NCBI RefSeq assembly: GCF_025628935.1
Contig: NZ_JAOTIS010000010.1
Span: 1-64,000, forward strand
Source of the DNA: Macrococcus capreoli
GTDB taxonomy: Bacteria; Bacillota; Bacilli; Staphylococcales; Staphylococcaceae
Length of the DNA: 64,000 bases
Reading direction: 5' to 3'
This document shows, piece after piece, positions 9,283 through 18,034 of the stretch (its first letter is position 1; each line of letters begins with the position of its first letter). Position numbers and translations under genes: made by a program. The notes under the pieces were generated by a model that was given only the letters and a program-made list of their open reading frames with translations, was not told the origin of the DNA and did no database searches.

Positions 9283-9360
9283 ATTCCACACCACCTATAA
9301 TTTATAATCTTTGCATTTTAAATTATAACACAACTCAGTCATCAATAAACGTAATTCAAC

Positions 9361-10398
9361 CTATTGAATATAATCTACATATTTATCAAAGATGTTCGTC
9401 ATAGATACCGGAAAGTTAAATGTCCCTTTATCTTTAATCTCAATCAATTTATAAGGCAATGCAACTTTGCTGTTCGTATACGCTAAATAGACTTCCATTT
9501 GCCATTCTAAATGCGTAAATTGATGCTTTGTCTTCACAAATGGTTCATCTTCAATATGCAGTGAAAGATTCATTTGCGCTTCAATATCCGAGACATGAGT
9601 ATCTATTTCAAACATCGGAAATTGCCACATCGAAGCTAATAATCCTGTTTCTGGTCTTTGTTCAATAATAATTTGATCATCTTTCTGGATGAGCAGTACT
9701 TTATATTGCTGAACTGTCTTCTTAACTTTCTTTAATTTAACTGGCAAATCCAGTACATTGCCTTGTTCAAACGCCATGCAATGTTCACGGACTGGACAAA
9801 CTATACATAAAGGAGCTTTCGGGGTACAAACAGTTGCCCCAAGTTCCATCAATGCTTCATTAAAGTCACCTGCCGCGTCAGGCATGACTGCCATTACTTT
9901 AGCTTCAAAGTGTTTGCGTGCTTTCGTACTCGAAATATCGAATGCATCATTATCAAGTCTTGAAAACACACGATATACGTTGCCATCGACTGCTGGTAAT
10001 TTGTGATTAAATGCGATACTCATCACTGCACCTTGCGTATATGGCCCAACACCTTTTAATGACAGAAACGTAGATGGATCTTTCGGCACTTGTCCATTAT
10101 ACGCTGACTGAACTTCACGTATTGCTGCATGGAAATTTCTTACCCTTGAATAATAACCGAGACCTTCCCAGTATTTCGCAACTTCATCTATTGACGATTG
10201 GGCAAGTGTTTCGATATCCGGAAATCTATCGATAAATCGCAAATAATAATTTCTTACCGTGTTGACTTGAGTTTGTTGTAACATTACTTCTGATAACCAA
10301 ATTTTATATGGATCTTTCGTCTCACGCCAAGGCATCTCGCGTTTATGTTGATAGAACCATGCTAATAAATCTTTGCTAAACGTTTCGTTATGTTTCAT
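9361..10398 (-). CDS. mutY: A/G-specific adenine DNA glycosylase MutY
   Basis: MutY removes adenine mispaired with 8-oxoguanine. The protein of 345 residues begins with the catalytic-region helix REMPWRETKDPYKIWLSEVMLQQT, including the Glu of SEVMLQQ. It contains the helix-hairpin-helix LKGVGPYTQGAV with the Asp of PAVDGNVYRV, and the 4Fe-4S cluster loop C-x6-C-x2-C-x5-C (CTPKAPLCIVCPVREHC). The C-terminal NUDIX-like domain recognises 8-oxoG. The ATG at 10398 has AGAAAG nine bases upstream. It is divergent from the YfhP-like gene. Confidence 0.95.
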   Translation of the reverse strand: MKHNETFSKDLLAWFYQHKREMPWRETKDPYKIWLSEVMLQQTQVNTVRNYYLRFIDRFPDIETLAQSSIDEVAKYWEGLGYYSRVRNFHAAIREVQSAYNGQVPKDPSTFLSLKGVGPYTQGAVMSIAFNHKLPAVDGNVYRVFSRLDNDAFDISSTKARKHFEAKVMAVMPDAAGDFNEALMELGATVCTPKAPLCIVCPVREHCMAFEQGNVLDLPVKLKKVKKTVQQYKVLLIQKDDQIIIEQRPETGLLASMWQFPMFEIDTHVSDIEAQMNLSLHIEDEPFVKTKHQFTHLEWQMEVYLAYTNSKVALPYKLIEIKDKGTFNFPVSMTNIFDKYVDYIQ

Positions 10399-10493
10399 AA
10401 CAACCAACTTTCTAAATTTATTGTTAAACTTATACTATTGATGTATCAATGCTTTAAAATTGGATTATAATATTTGTGAAAGGAATGATGTAT

Positions 10494-11489
10494 ATGGATA
10501 CTGCTACTCATGTTGTTATGGGGGTTGCACTTGCAGGACTTGCTACAATCGACCCCGCCATTTCTACAATGTACCCGGCAGTCGTTACTGCAGTGATGGT
10601 AGGTTCACAAATTCCAGATATTGATACTGTATTGAAATTAAAAAACAATGCTGTCTATATTAATAATCATCGCGGCATAACACATTCAATACCTTTTACA
10701 ATCCTCTGGCCGATTGTTCTCACGCTGCTCGTCTGCTTAATATTTAAAGAACAACAATATTTACATATATGGTTATGGGCGCAAATCGCAGTATTTTTAC
10801 ATGTGTTCGTTGATATTTTCAATTCTTACGGGACACAAGCGTTGAGACCACTTACTAAAAAATGGATTCAAATTGGAATAATTAATACGTTTGATCCGGT
10901 TATCTTTATATTGCATTTATGCGCGATAGCATTATGGTACTTTGGTGGACCGCCAGTTTATATTTTCTCAGCATTATTTATAATACTCGTCATCTACTAT
11001 ATCACGCGACGTCTACTACAACAATCGATTAAACGCGCAGTGATTAAGCTTATTCCGAAAGATGAGACGATTATTAAGACGTTCGTAGCACCAACGATAC
11101 GATTTTTTGAATGGCGCATTGCGATACAAACGAATACACATGATTATATCGGACGTAGTTATAAGCGTTCAATCAACTTTAGTGATCGTTTTAAACGCGT
11201 ACCATTTCCTGATAAAGCATTAATGCAGTATGCACAATATGATGATAACTTTAAAGCCTTTATTAATTTCAGCTCGATTTACCGATGGACTGTAACTAAG
11301 ACTGATTATGGTCACGAATTACGCTTTATCGATTTACGTTATTTAAAGAATGGACATTATTCGTTCGTCGCAATTATTGCACTGGATGAAACGTATCATG
11401 TTACACATAGTTATACTGGATGGGTGTTCTCAGAAGAGAAATTACAAAAGAAATTAATGCGTGGGCGTGTGAATATACAATCATATTAA
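10494..11489 (+). CDS. Membrane-bound metal-dependent hydrolase, YfhP/YdjM type
   Basis: The protein of 331 residues starts MDTATHVVMGVALAG and carries the DIDT (about 43-46) and NNHRGITHS (about 58-66) motifs typical of the YdjM/YfhP family. Four or five membrane segments occupy residues 20-190, followed by a soluble C-terminal domain. The His and Asp residues are thought to bind metal, but the substrate is unknown; Bacillus YfhP is near yfhQ (mutY), the same neighbourhood as here. The ATG at 10494 is ten bases after AAAGGA; earlier ATGs are too close. Confidence 0.82.
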   Translation: MDTATHVVMGVALAGLATIDPAISTMYPAVVTAVMVGSQIPDIDTVLKLKNNAVYINNHRGITHSIPFTILWPIVLTLLVCLIFKEQQYLHIWLWAQIAVFLHVFVDIFNSYGTQALRPLTKKWIQIGIINTFDPVIFILHLCAIALWYFGGPPVYIFSALFIILVIYYITRRLLQQSIKRAVIKLIPKDETIIKTFVAPTIRFFEWRIAIQTNTHDYIGRSYKRSINFSDRFKRVPFPDKALMQYAQYDDNFKAFINFSSIYRWTVTKTDYGHELRFIDLRYLKNGHYSFVAIIALDETYHVTHSYTGWVFSEEKLQKKLMRGRVNIQSY

Positions 11490-11542
11490 GATTAGAAAAG
11501 CACCATAAAATCTGTACAGATTTTATGGTGCCTTTCTAATCT
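11489..11542. terminator. 54-bp near-perfect palindrome, bidirectional terminator
   Basis: Two 27-bp arms (11489-11515 and 11516-11542) differ at one position and meet at TGT|ACA without a loop. The stop codons of the convergent YfhP-like gene and TagG-like gene lie inside it, so each mRNA ends in a very long stem. Short T-runs follow on both sides (CCTTTC), less than usual for a terminator. Confidence 0.75.
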
Positions 11543-12393
11543 TCAAAATATATTGCTTTTATTTTCGCAATGCTTATATTATTTAAATCAAAATGTTGTT
11601 TCTTTTTAAGTTCAGTATACTCAATTTTATTCACGTTAATTTCATCTTTTAATATTTTATACAAATAATTAAACCATAAATAAATTAACATAAGTTCAAA
11701 TATAAATATCATCTGTGTCGGTAAATTTAAAAATGGTGTTGTCCCTAATACTACCGATTCCTGAATACCATTCACGACAAAGTAAAATGGATTGAGTTTC
11801 AATATATTAACGAATAATACCGGTAAATCTGAAGGCACCCACAATATCGGTACACTGATAAAGATGACTCCAAGAATAATCATAATTACTCTTCGAATAT
11901 TATATATTAAATGCGACATCAACGATAAAAGTGTACAAATCGGCATTAGCAATACAATTGTAGCTAACGAAAAATATAATACCGACAGAAAACTAATATC
12001 AAATTCCACATGATTCGTAGCCGCTAATATAAATAACATTAATAACGACAACATAAATAAAATGAAAAAATTAATGATCTGAACATTCGTTAATACATAT
12101 GTTGGTGTATTCGTAATATTTAACATAAATCCTCTCGACTGCAACATTCTCATCGAGAAATAAACAGAACAAGCAATCCAGAAAAATACTAAATAGCCAG
12201 CGAGCGACCACAATTTAGATAACTTATCAATCGGCAAACTATCATTTACATTTAATAAAAAGAATGTTGCAGCGATTAACACTAAATTAACCGCAAGCCA
12301 TAGCGAGTATAATTTACGATTATAATAAATTTCTATTAATGCATTCTTTATCGTATGCGGAATATATTTAATTGTATTTAATAATTCATTCAT
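11536..12393 (-). CDS. ABC-2 type permease, TagG-like
   Basis: The 285-residue protein has six predicted membrane helices (about 33-50, 62-82, 108-126, 134-160, 165-190, 225-245) and a short basic N-terminal amphipathic region. The segment LNPFYFVVNGIQESVVLG (about 205-222) is the re-entrant signature of TagG/TarG-type polysaccharide exporters. It is ten bases downstream of the TagH-like ATPase gene, so the pair probably forms one transporter for a polymer or lipid-linked glycan. The location beside recX rather than in a teichoic acid cluster is unusual for the family. Whether the substrate is wall teichoic acid is inference. Confidence 0.75.
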   Translation of the reverse strand: MNELLNTIKYIPHTIKNALIEIYYNRKLYSLWLAVNLVLIAATFFLLNVNDSLPIDKLSKLWSLAGYLVFFWIACSVYFSMRMLQSRGFMLNITNTPTYVLTNVQIINFFILFMLSLLMLFILAATNHVEFDISFLSVLYFSLATIVLLMPICTLLSLMSHLIYNIRRVIMIILGVIFISVPILWVPSDLPVLFVNILKLNPFYFVVNGIQESVVLGTTPFLNLPTQMIFIFELMLIYLWFNYLYKILKDEINVNKIEYTELKKKQHFDLNNISIAKIKAIYFED

Positions 12394-12402
12394 ATTTCAC
12401 AC

Positions 12403-13935
12403 CTACATTTGAATATATAGCCATTCATGCTCTGTAAAGTCTGCAATGCCATATCCCTCTCCAATTTTGACAATCCATTGATCGCCTTCAATACCGAATT
12501 TCTTCTTAAGTTCTGCTTCATTTTCAATCGGATAACTAATACCGTTCAATATATTCGCATCATTAAAATGTAAATAAATTTTATTTTTCGTCAGTTTCAC
12601 TTTATAGCGATGATTAGATTCTGGATACAGTTCTTTATTAATCGTATGATGCGTTTTTCCTAAATATCCGTTAAAGAACTCACGAAAGTTTACGTAGTTA
12701 CTATACATGTACTTTTCAAGTTCACCGAAAGTATGTTCATCATATAAAGCGGCTGGATTAATGTAAATAATATCTTTCTTATTCACATCCATCGCAGATT
12801 TAGCAAAATTCACGCGATAGACCTGGTCGTTGATGCCTGAAATCGTTAACGTTGAATTGGCAGGTAATGTAACACTATTGTTTTCACTTGTAAGTTTCGT
12901 CTCTTTGTTCGTCACACCAAAAGCATATTTATCCACATATGCTTTCTTAGGCTTCTCTACAATACTCGTTTCTTCATTAGCAGCTACTTTAGCGGGAACA
13001 CCAATATTATTGAGTAAGAGAACAAACATTAATGCAATCCCAAATAATATAAGCGCACTCATCGTCAATAACTTTTGCAGATGCTCATCAAACACTACAC
13101 TACCATAACGTTTAATGCGACTTAGTTTGTCACCTTCATCATGATGAAGCGAACGTCCCATTTTATAATTTAAATCAAATAGTGCCCGTTCATCGTCGTT
13201 GCGACAGCTTTCATAATCTTTAATATAGTTTCTGTAGAGCGGCATGATAACACTCGGCACACCAGACTTTCTTACTTGTCCATGACTCATCCATGTAATA
13301 TAATTCGCCGTCTTCTCAATAAAATCAATATCAGTTTCAATCAACACAATCGATTTACTTTCTTTCACTAATAAATCGATAATCATTCCAAATTTCTTTT
13401 TAAATTCATCGTCCAGATGGTGATATAAATCATCGAAGATAATAACATCAGGCTTTAAGAAATACGCAAGTGTTATCATTAATTTTGAACGTTCAAACGT
13501 TGATAATTTGTTTGTCGATTCCATTTCTTTCTGACTTAAGCCACTAAATTCTAATACATTTTTACGCTTTTCATTAAATGAATTGAGCGGTAAGTTATAA
13601 GATAAAAATATAGACTCTATTAATTGTTTTACAGAAGATTCACCATCAAAAATGTGATTATGACTTGCTAGAAAAGTTGGATAATCATTTTTTACACGAC
13701 CTTCATTGGGCGCAACAACTTTGGATATCAATTTACCGACGACGGATTTCCCCGAATTTGGTAAACCAATTAATCCTAATATTTCACCTTTATATAAATG
13801 AATTGTGACATCTTTAACTTCAACGTTATGATTTTTAGATTCTGGTATAATAAAATCTCTTATTTTTGAAAAGCCACTGACATGACGAAAATATTTCGTT
13901 ACGTTAACAAGTCTTACTAAAATATTATTTGACAT
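12403..13935 (-). CDS. TagH-like ABC ATPase with extracellular C-terminal domain and degenerate motifs
   Basis: The 510-residue protein has an ATPase domain (residues 1-235), one membrane helix (290-309) and an extracytoplasmic domain (310-510), the architecture of TagH. Walker A GLPNSGKS (57-64) is intact. The signature reads LSTFERS (144-150), Walker B reads DVIIFDD with Asp169 at the catalytic Glu position, and the H-loop position reads ETD (200-202) without His. These changes suggest slow or absent hydrolysis, or an unusual mechanism. It overlaps no neighbour and is followed after 9 bp by the permease. A second, canonical TagGH pair may exist elsewhere, outside this window. Confidence 0.72.
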   Translation of the reverse strand: MSNNILVRLVNVTKYFRHVSGFSKIRDFIIPESKNHNVEVKDVTIHLYKGEILGLIGLPNSGKSVVGKLISKVVAPNEGRVKNDYPTFLASHNHIFDGESSVKQLIESIFLSYNLPLNSFNEKRKNVLEFSGLSQKEMESTNKLSTFERSKLMITLAYFLKPDVIIFDDLYHHLDDEFKKKFGMIIDLLVKESKSIVLIETDIDFIEKTANYITWMSHGQVRKSGVPSVIMPLYRNYIKDYESCRNDDERALFDLNYKMGRSLHHDEGDKLSRIKRYGSVVFDEHLQKLLTMSALILFGIALMFVLLLNNIGVPAKVAANEETSIVEKPKKAYVDKYAFGVTNKETKLTSENNSVTLPANSTLTISGINDQVYRVNFAKSAMDVNKKDIIYINPAALYDEHTFGELEKYMYSNYVNFREFFNGYLGKTHHTINKELYPESNHRYKVKLTKNKIYLHFNDANILNGISYPIENEAELKKKFGIEGDQWIVKIGEGYGIADFTEHEWLYIQM

Positions 13936-13946
13936 CTTTTCTCTCC

Positions 13947-14267
13947 TTAAGCATCAAGCTGTAACAGCGCTAAAGGTATCCCCTCTTCGTCAAGCGTTGC
14001 ACCTAATCTAAATCCCCATGCAAATACACCTTTTATACGTTCAACTTTAAAATATTCCTTTTGATTACCGATCAATTGATAAACTTTACCTATTTCTATT
14101 TTTTCACTATCTATCATATAACTTTCAGCGATGAGTGCTTTGCGCATCCAGACTTCGTACTCATTAACAACACCCATCGTTTCAGCCTTACGCGCCTTTT
14201 CGCGATAAATACCAACGATTTCTCGCAATTCATGCATATTCATTTCGATTAATTTTTTCTCAGTCAC
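13947..14267 (-). CDS. YfhH family protein (DUF1811)
   Basis: The 106-residue soluble protein begins MTEKKLIEMNMHELREIVG and carries a small beta barrel in its second half (KVYQLIGNQKEYFKVERIKGVFAWGFRLG). It matches the DUF1811/YfhH family, which is conserved next to recX in Bacillus and Staphylococcus; its function is unknown. It starts with GTG at 14267, overlapping the recX stop by eight bases, so translation is probably coupled. It is followed 11 bp later by the TagH-like gene, which may be read from the same transcript. Confidence 0.78.
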   Translation of the reverse strand: MTEKKLIEMNMHELREIVGIYREKARKAETMGVVNEYEVWMRKALIAESYMIDSEKIEIGKVYQLIGNQKEYFKVERIKGVFAWGFRLGATLDEEGIPLALLQLDA

Positions 14268-15057
14268 TTAAACCACTTTCCTTTAATCGTTCTATTATTA
14301 TATCGTATTCAAAGCCTTTTCTCATTAAACTCTGAGTAATCTTTTGTTTTAATTCAAATCCTTCATACTTTCTGGATAATCGATTACTTTCTTTTTCTAA
14401 ATTTTTTTGAAGGGCATCTTCATTTGATTCTATTTTAACATTTTTTAAAGCATCGTTTGCAATATCCAAATTATACCCTTTTTGAATAAGTGTTTGCATT
14501 ATTTTTTGCTGAATCATACGACTTGATTGCTTTTTCTCATATTTTTTTATTATTTTATTTGCGATGCTTTCAATGCGTTCTTCAGTGATGAGCGATTCAA
14601 ATTGATTTGTGTATCGCTCAATTAAGCTTTGTTCAACCCCAAGTTCTTTCAACTTTTGGGCATAAAATACTGGTCCTTTATCCGTTGTGTTCAGTATTGT
14701 ATTCATCAAGCTGATGCAATAATCTTCATGATTAATATAACCGTTGTCTTTGCAATAAAGTATCGCTTTGTCTGCTGCTTGCGCATTCACTTCAAGCTGT
14801 GCTAAATAATGACGTACTTCCTGTTCCGTGCGCTTCTTATAAGATAAATATTGTAGCGCCTTATTAATGGCGACACGGTAACCGTCATACTCACCGATTT
14901 CAACTAATTGCTGATCCGTTAATATTAAATCTTTTCTTAAATTAAAGTAAACATATGTCGCTGCATCAATACCCGCAAAAAATTCACCATTGATATATAA
15001 GTTAAAACGTTCTTTATTATTTTTCTGAACTTCAATCCTAGTGATTTTTTTCTCCAT
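14260..15057 (-). CDS. recX: Regulatory protein RecX
   Basis: RecX binds RecA filaments and inhibits or tunes RecA activity. The 265-residue protein, longer than enteric RecX, consists of repeated three-helix units: ALQYLSYKKRTEQEVRHYL (about 69-87), then YCKDNGYINHEDYC, and later AAC-like helices ending MRKGFEYDIIIERL. The length and tandem helical repeats are typical for Firmicutes. The ATG has TGGAGG upstream. It lies between the glycosyltransferase gene and yfhH, the arrangement also known in S. aureus. Confidence 0.9.
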   Translation of the reverse strand: MEKKITRIEVQKNNKERFNLYINGEFFAGIDAATYVYFNLRKDLILTDQQLVEIGEYDGYRVAINKALQYLSYKKRTEQEVRHYLAQLEVNAQAADKAILYCKDNGYINHEDYCISLMNTILNTTDKGPVFYAQKLKELGVEQSLIERYTNQFESLITEERIESIANKIIKKYEKKQSSRMIQQKIMQTLIQKGYNLDIANDALKNVKIESNEDALQKNLEKESNRLSRKYEGFELKQKITQSLMRKGFEYDIIIERLKESGLSD

Positions 15058-15078
15058 TGTAAAACCTCCATAAAAATA

Positions 15079-15100
15079 ACGCTAAAAATTAATTTAGCGT
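15079..15100 (-). terminator. Weak hairpin between sgtB and recX
   Basis: ACGCTAAA and TTTAGCGT arms flank a 6-nt loop; on the minus strand it is followed by TATTTTTATGG. It lies only about 20 bp before the recX start, so it could terminate sgtB transcripts or act in the recX leader. Confidence 0.5.
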
Positions 15101-15114
15101 TCATCTTACTTATA

Positions 15115-15831
15115 TTATAAACCACTTATTGCTTCATTGTATTGATTGTCGTTGATAAAGTTTTGCTCACGCATCTTAGATAATGTTGCCTTCGTGCGTG
15201 TCTTTAACGCATCATCTGATGCATATTGATCTGGATGATATAACGATGGTGCATTGATTGTACTCGCCAGAAGTGCACTTTGTAACACTGAGATTTGCGG
15301 GTAATACTGATTATCTTTATGTGTGCTGACGTTGAAATCTGCATTGGCCGCACTTTCAATCGTATAATGGTTATTACCAAAATAAATTGTATTTAAGTAA
15401 TAACTTAAAATCTGTTCTTTCGTATAGTTATTTTCAATTCTTTTAGCTACAACGACTTCTTTAATCTTTCTGGAAATCGACTTCTCGTTATTGAAGAAGT
15501 ATGTTTTAGCGAGTTGTTGTGTAATAGAACTTCCGCCTTGTGAAGCTTCTCCATTCTTTAATGAAACGAGCATTGCGCGACCAGTACCAAACCAATCTAC
15601 GCCGTCGTGTGTATTAAATCGTTTATCTTCAACTGCAATAAATGCATTCTTCACGTAAGGTTGCATATCTTTCGTTGCGACATACGTTTCTTTCTGTTCG
15701 ATTGTACGGAGTTCACCGATATCCACTTGAAATCCTTTATAAACATTAAAGCCAACATATAGAGTGATGATGAGTAATGGGATGAGTAATAATGTTGAAC
15801 ATCCTAAACATCCGCGTTTACGCTTTTTCAA
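15115..15831 (-). CDS. sgtB: Monofunctional peptidoglycan glycosyltransferase (GT51)
   Basis: This enzyme polymerises lipid II into glycan strands at the outer membrane face. After a basic start and a membrane anchor (about 9-31), the GT51 motifs follow in order: EDKRFNTHDGVDW with the catalytic Glu (about 68-80), GGSSITQQLAK (about 98-108), RKIKEVVVAKRIE (about 118-130) and LNTIYFGNNHYTIESAA. No transpeptidase domain is present. At 238 residues it is somewhat shorter than S. aureus SgtB. It starts with TTG at 15831, eight bases after GAGGTG. Many such genes are induced by VraSR; that is not visible here. Confidence 0.93.
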   Translation of the reverse strand: MKKRKRGCLGCSTLLLIPLLIITLYVGFNVYKGFQVDIGELRTIEQKETYVATKDMQPYVKNAFIAVEDKRFNTHDGVDWFGTGRAMLVSLKNGEASQGGSSITQQLAKTYFFNNEKSISRKIKEVVVAKRIENNYTKEQILSYYLNTIYFGNNHYTIESAANADFNVSTHKDNQYYPQISVLQSALLASTINAPSLYHPDQYASDDALKTRTKATLSKMREQNFINDNQYNEAISGL

Positions 15832-15948
15832 ATATGATGCACCTCTTTCCTTAACACCATATTACCACCCGGTCGTACGGTTTGGAATTAAAAGTGATAG
15901 AAACGACGTAAAATCAGTCCTGGGATGTATGATGATTTTCGCGTGAAG

Positions 15949-15974
15949 TGACTGATATTCGCGTTTATCAGTCA
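15949..15974. other. Hairpin in the sgtB upstream region
   Basis: TGACTGATA and TATCAGTCA form perfect 9-bp arms around an 8-nt loop rich in CG. The surrounding 200-bp gap (15832-16033) also holds the words TTTCGCGTGA and ATTCGCGTTT and no ORF. The hairpin is about 120 bp before the sgtB start and could be an operator or a decayed repeat. Confidence 0.4.
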
Positions 15975-15997
15975 TGTCACATATATTAGCATCAAAA

Positions 15998-16025
15998 AAA
16001 CCAGCTGTCATCAGACAGCTGGTTT
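15998..16025 (-). terminator. Terminator of the DJ-1 gene
   Basis: The 12-bp arms AAACCAGCTGTC and GACAGCTGGTTT flank a 4-nt loop, followed on the minus strand by a T-run. It lies just after the stop at 16034. Confidence 0.9.
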
Positions 16026-16033
16026 GCATCAAT

Positions 16034-16552
16034 CTATTTCAATAATGATAATGATTCACGGTTAAAATCTGGTAGATCATCCGGTGTACGGCTCGTTACG
16101 ATATTACTATCTATTACAACCGGTTCATCTACAACTGTTGCACCCGCATTTTCTAAGTCTTTACGGATTGATAAATAACTTGTCATCTTCTTACCTTTTA
16201 ATAAATCTGTATCGATTAATAATTGAGGGCCATGACAGATTGCAAATACAGGTTTCTCCTGTTCAACGAATCCTTTCGCAAATGCACCGAATCGACCTTG
16301 TTCATCCCCACGTAATAAATCTGGAGAGAATCCACCAGGTATCAATAATGCATCAAAGTCTTCATGTTTCACTTCACCAATTGCTTTATCTATTGTAATT
16401 TCTGTATTTTCTTTTTTACCTTTAACTGTGCTACCTGCTTCTTTACCGATAACAGTCACTTCGTGTCCTTCTTGTTTGAATGCTTCAACTGGGCTCGTAA
16501 ATTCTGAGTCTTCGAATAAATTATCTAATACTACTGCGATTTTCTTAGTCAT
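16034..16552 (-). CDS. DJ-1/PfpI family protein
   Basis: The 172-residue cytosolic protein has the DJ-1 fold with the nucleophile-elbow Cys106 in AICHGPQLL and the supporting Glu17. It corresponds to S. aureus SAV1875, whose structure is known; members act as glyoxalases, chaperones or amidases, and the role here is not settled. The conserved segment LLIPGGFSPDLLR (about 69-81) is typical of the PfpI/YhbO branch. It is monocistronic, with its own terminator, between sgtB and the RlmD-like gene. Confidence 0.88.
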   Translation of the reverse strand: MTKKIAVVLDNLFEDSEFTSPVEAFKQEGHEVTVIGKEAGSTVKGKKENTEITIDKAIGEVKHEDFDALLIPGGFSPDLLRGDEQGRFGAFAKGFVEQEKPVFAICHGPQLLIDTDLLKGKKMTSYLSIRKDLENAGATVVDEPVVIDSNIVTSRTPDDLPDFNRESLSLLK

Positions 16553-16607
16553 AAATTACATCCTCCTAAAATCGTTATAGTATTATTTACCCGCCTCAAA
16601 AATGATA

Positions 16608-16639
16608 AAACATCCTTAAGCATTTGCCTAAGGATGTTT
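16608..16639 (-). terminator. Terminator of the RlmD-like gene
   Basis: AAACATCCTTA and TAAGGATGTTT arms flank a 10-nt loop just after the stop codon at 16644; TTTTATC follows on the minus strand. Confidence 0.85.
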
Positions 16640-16643
16640 AACT

Positions 16644-18023
16644 TTACTTACCTAGTTTTCTTTTACGTACTAGTCTTACCACTGCTTCAACTTGGGCTGT
16701 TTGCGGGAACATATCAACAGGTTGAATGTAATCTACCTGGAATGCTTTCGTTAAATGCGCTAAGTCTTTCGCAAGCGTTGAAGGGTTACAGCTTGTGTAA
16801 ACGAACGTCTTCGGTTTAATTTCATTAATTAATTGAATCGTTTCTTCAGATAATCCTGTTCGTGGTGGATCCACTGTTATCACATCTGGATAGAACCCAT
16901 CTTTAATCCACTCATCTAATTTTTCTGATGCGTCACCGATTTCAAATTTACAGTTCTCTTTATTATTCGCTGTCGCGTTATAAATCGCGTTCACGATACC
17001 ATCTTCATTCGTATCCATGCCACGTACTTCTTTCGCATTATCTGCTAACCAAATACCGATCGTACCAGTACCACAGAATGCATCGACAACATTTTCTTTA
17101 CCTGTAAGCCCAGCAGCACGTTCAACTTCTCTATAAAGTACAACCGTTTGCTTCGGATTTAACTGGAAGAAGCTCTCAGCTGATAAGTCATAAACGTGAT
17201 CCTGTAATGTCTCACGGATCGTCTCTGCTCCGGCAATTACAATCGTTTCGTTACCCATAACAATTGAAGTCTTCTCTTTATTGATGTTTAATGCTACACC
17301 TTTAACACCCGGCAAACGCATTACACGTTCAGCTAATAAATCTTGTTTCTTTAAGTCGCGTGTATTTGTCACAAACACAACTTGTAAGTCCCCTGTCGCA
17401 AGTGCAACACGCGTAATAATATGACGCACACCGTATTCACGCGCTGGATTTTTACAAACTTCGATATTTAATTCACTCATAATCTTTTTAATTTCATTCG
17501 TCGTCTTCATCGTACGATCATCCTGTACGATACATTCATGTAAATCAATTAACGTATTGGAATGCTCTTTATAAAGTCCAGCACGAATTTTACGGCCTGA
17601 TTTCTCGACAGGGAATTGATTTTTGTTACGATAACCATAAGGATTTGCCATACCTAAAGTATCTTTAATTAAATCTAATTTAACATGGGGTGCATATTTC
17701 GTAATTGCATCTTCTACGATTTGCTTTTTATATTTTAATTGCCCATTATATGAAAGATGTTGTAACTGACATCCACCACACAAATCAAAGACGTTACATA
17801 GCGGTTTTACGCGTTCCCTTGATTTTTCACGGATTTTGACCATTTTTGCTTCTAAATATTTGTTATTAATATCAGTTACTTGTGCAACGATTACTTCGCC
17901 AGGCAATGCCCCTTTAACAAACGTAATCTTCCTTTTAAAATAACCTATTCCCTCGCCATTAATACCGAGTCTTTTAATTGTTAAAGGAAACTGTTGACCG
18001 ATTTTTACCTGTATATCTGCCAT
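16644..18023 (-). CDS. 23S rRNA (uracil-C5) methyltransferase, RlmD/RumA type with Fe-S site
   Basis: This enzyme uses SAM to make 5-methyluridine in 23S rRNA. The 459-residue protein has an N-terminal TRAM domain (about 8-65), then a 4Fe-4S site C76-x5-C82-x2-C85 plus C164, a SAM domain with VDAFCGTGTIG (about 315-325), and the catalytic motif VYTSCNPSTLAKDL near residue 410. A second TrmA-family gene at 43309-44673 lacks these Fe-S cysteines, so the two paralogues may modify different uridines; which position each one modifies is not determined. It is followed upstream by the small SE1561-type gene, 11 bp away. Confidence 0.87.
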   Translation of the reverse strand: MADIQVKIGQQFPLTIKRLGINGEGIGYFKRKITFVKGALPGEVIVAQVTDINNKYLEAKMVKIREKSRERVKPLCNVFDLCGGCQLQHLSYNGQLKYKKQIVEDAITKYAPHVKLDLIKDTLGMANPYGYRNKNQFPVEKSGRKIRAGLYKEHSNTLIDLHECIVQDDRTMKTTNEIKKIMSELNIEVCKNPAREYGVRHIITRVALATGDLQVVFVTNTRDLKKQDLLAERVMRLPGVKGVALNINKEKTSIVMGNETIVIAGAETIRETLQDHVYDLSAESFFQLNPKQTVVLYREVERAAGLTGKENVVDAFCGTGTIGIWLADNAKEVRGMDTNEDGIVNAIYNATANNKENCKFEIGDASEKLDEWIKDGFYPDVITVDPPRTGLSEETIQLINEIKPKTFVYTSCNPSTLAKDLAHLTKAFQVDYIQPVDMFPQTAQVEAVVRLVRKRKLGK

Positions 18024-18034
18024 TATTTATCTCC

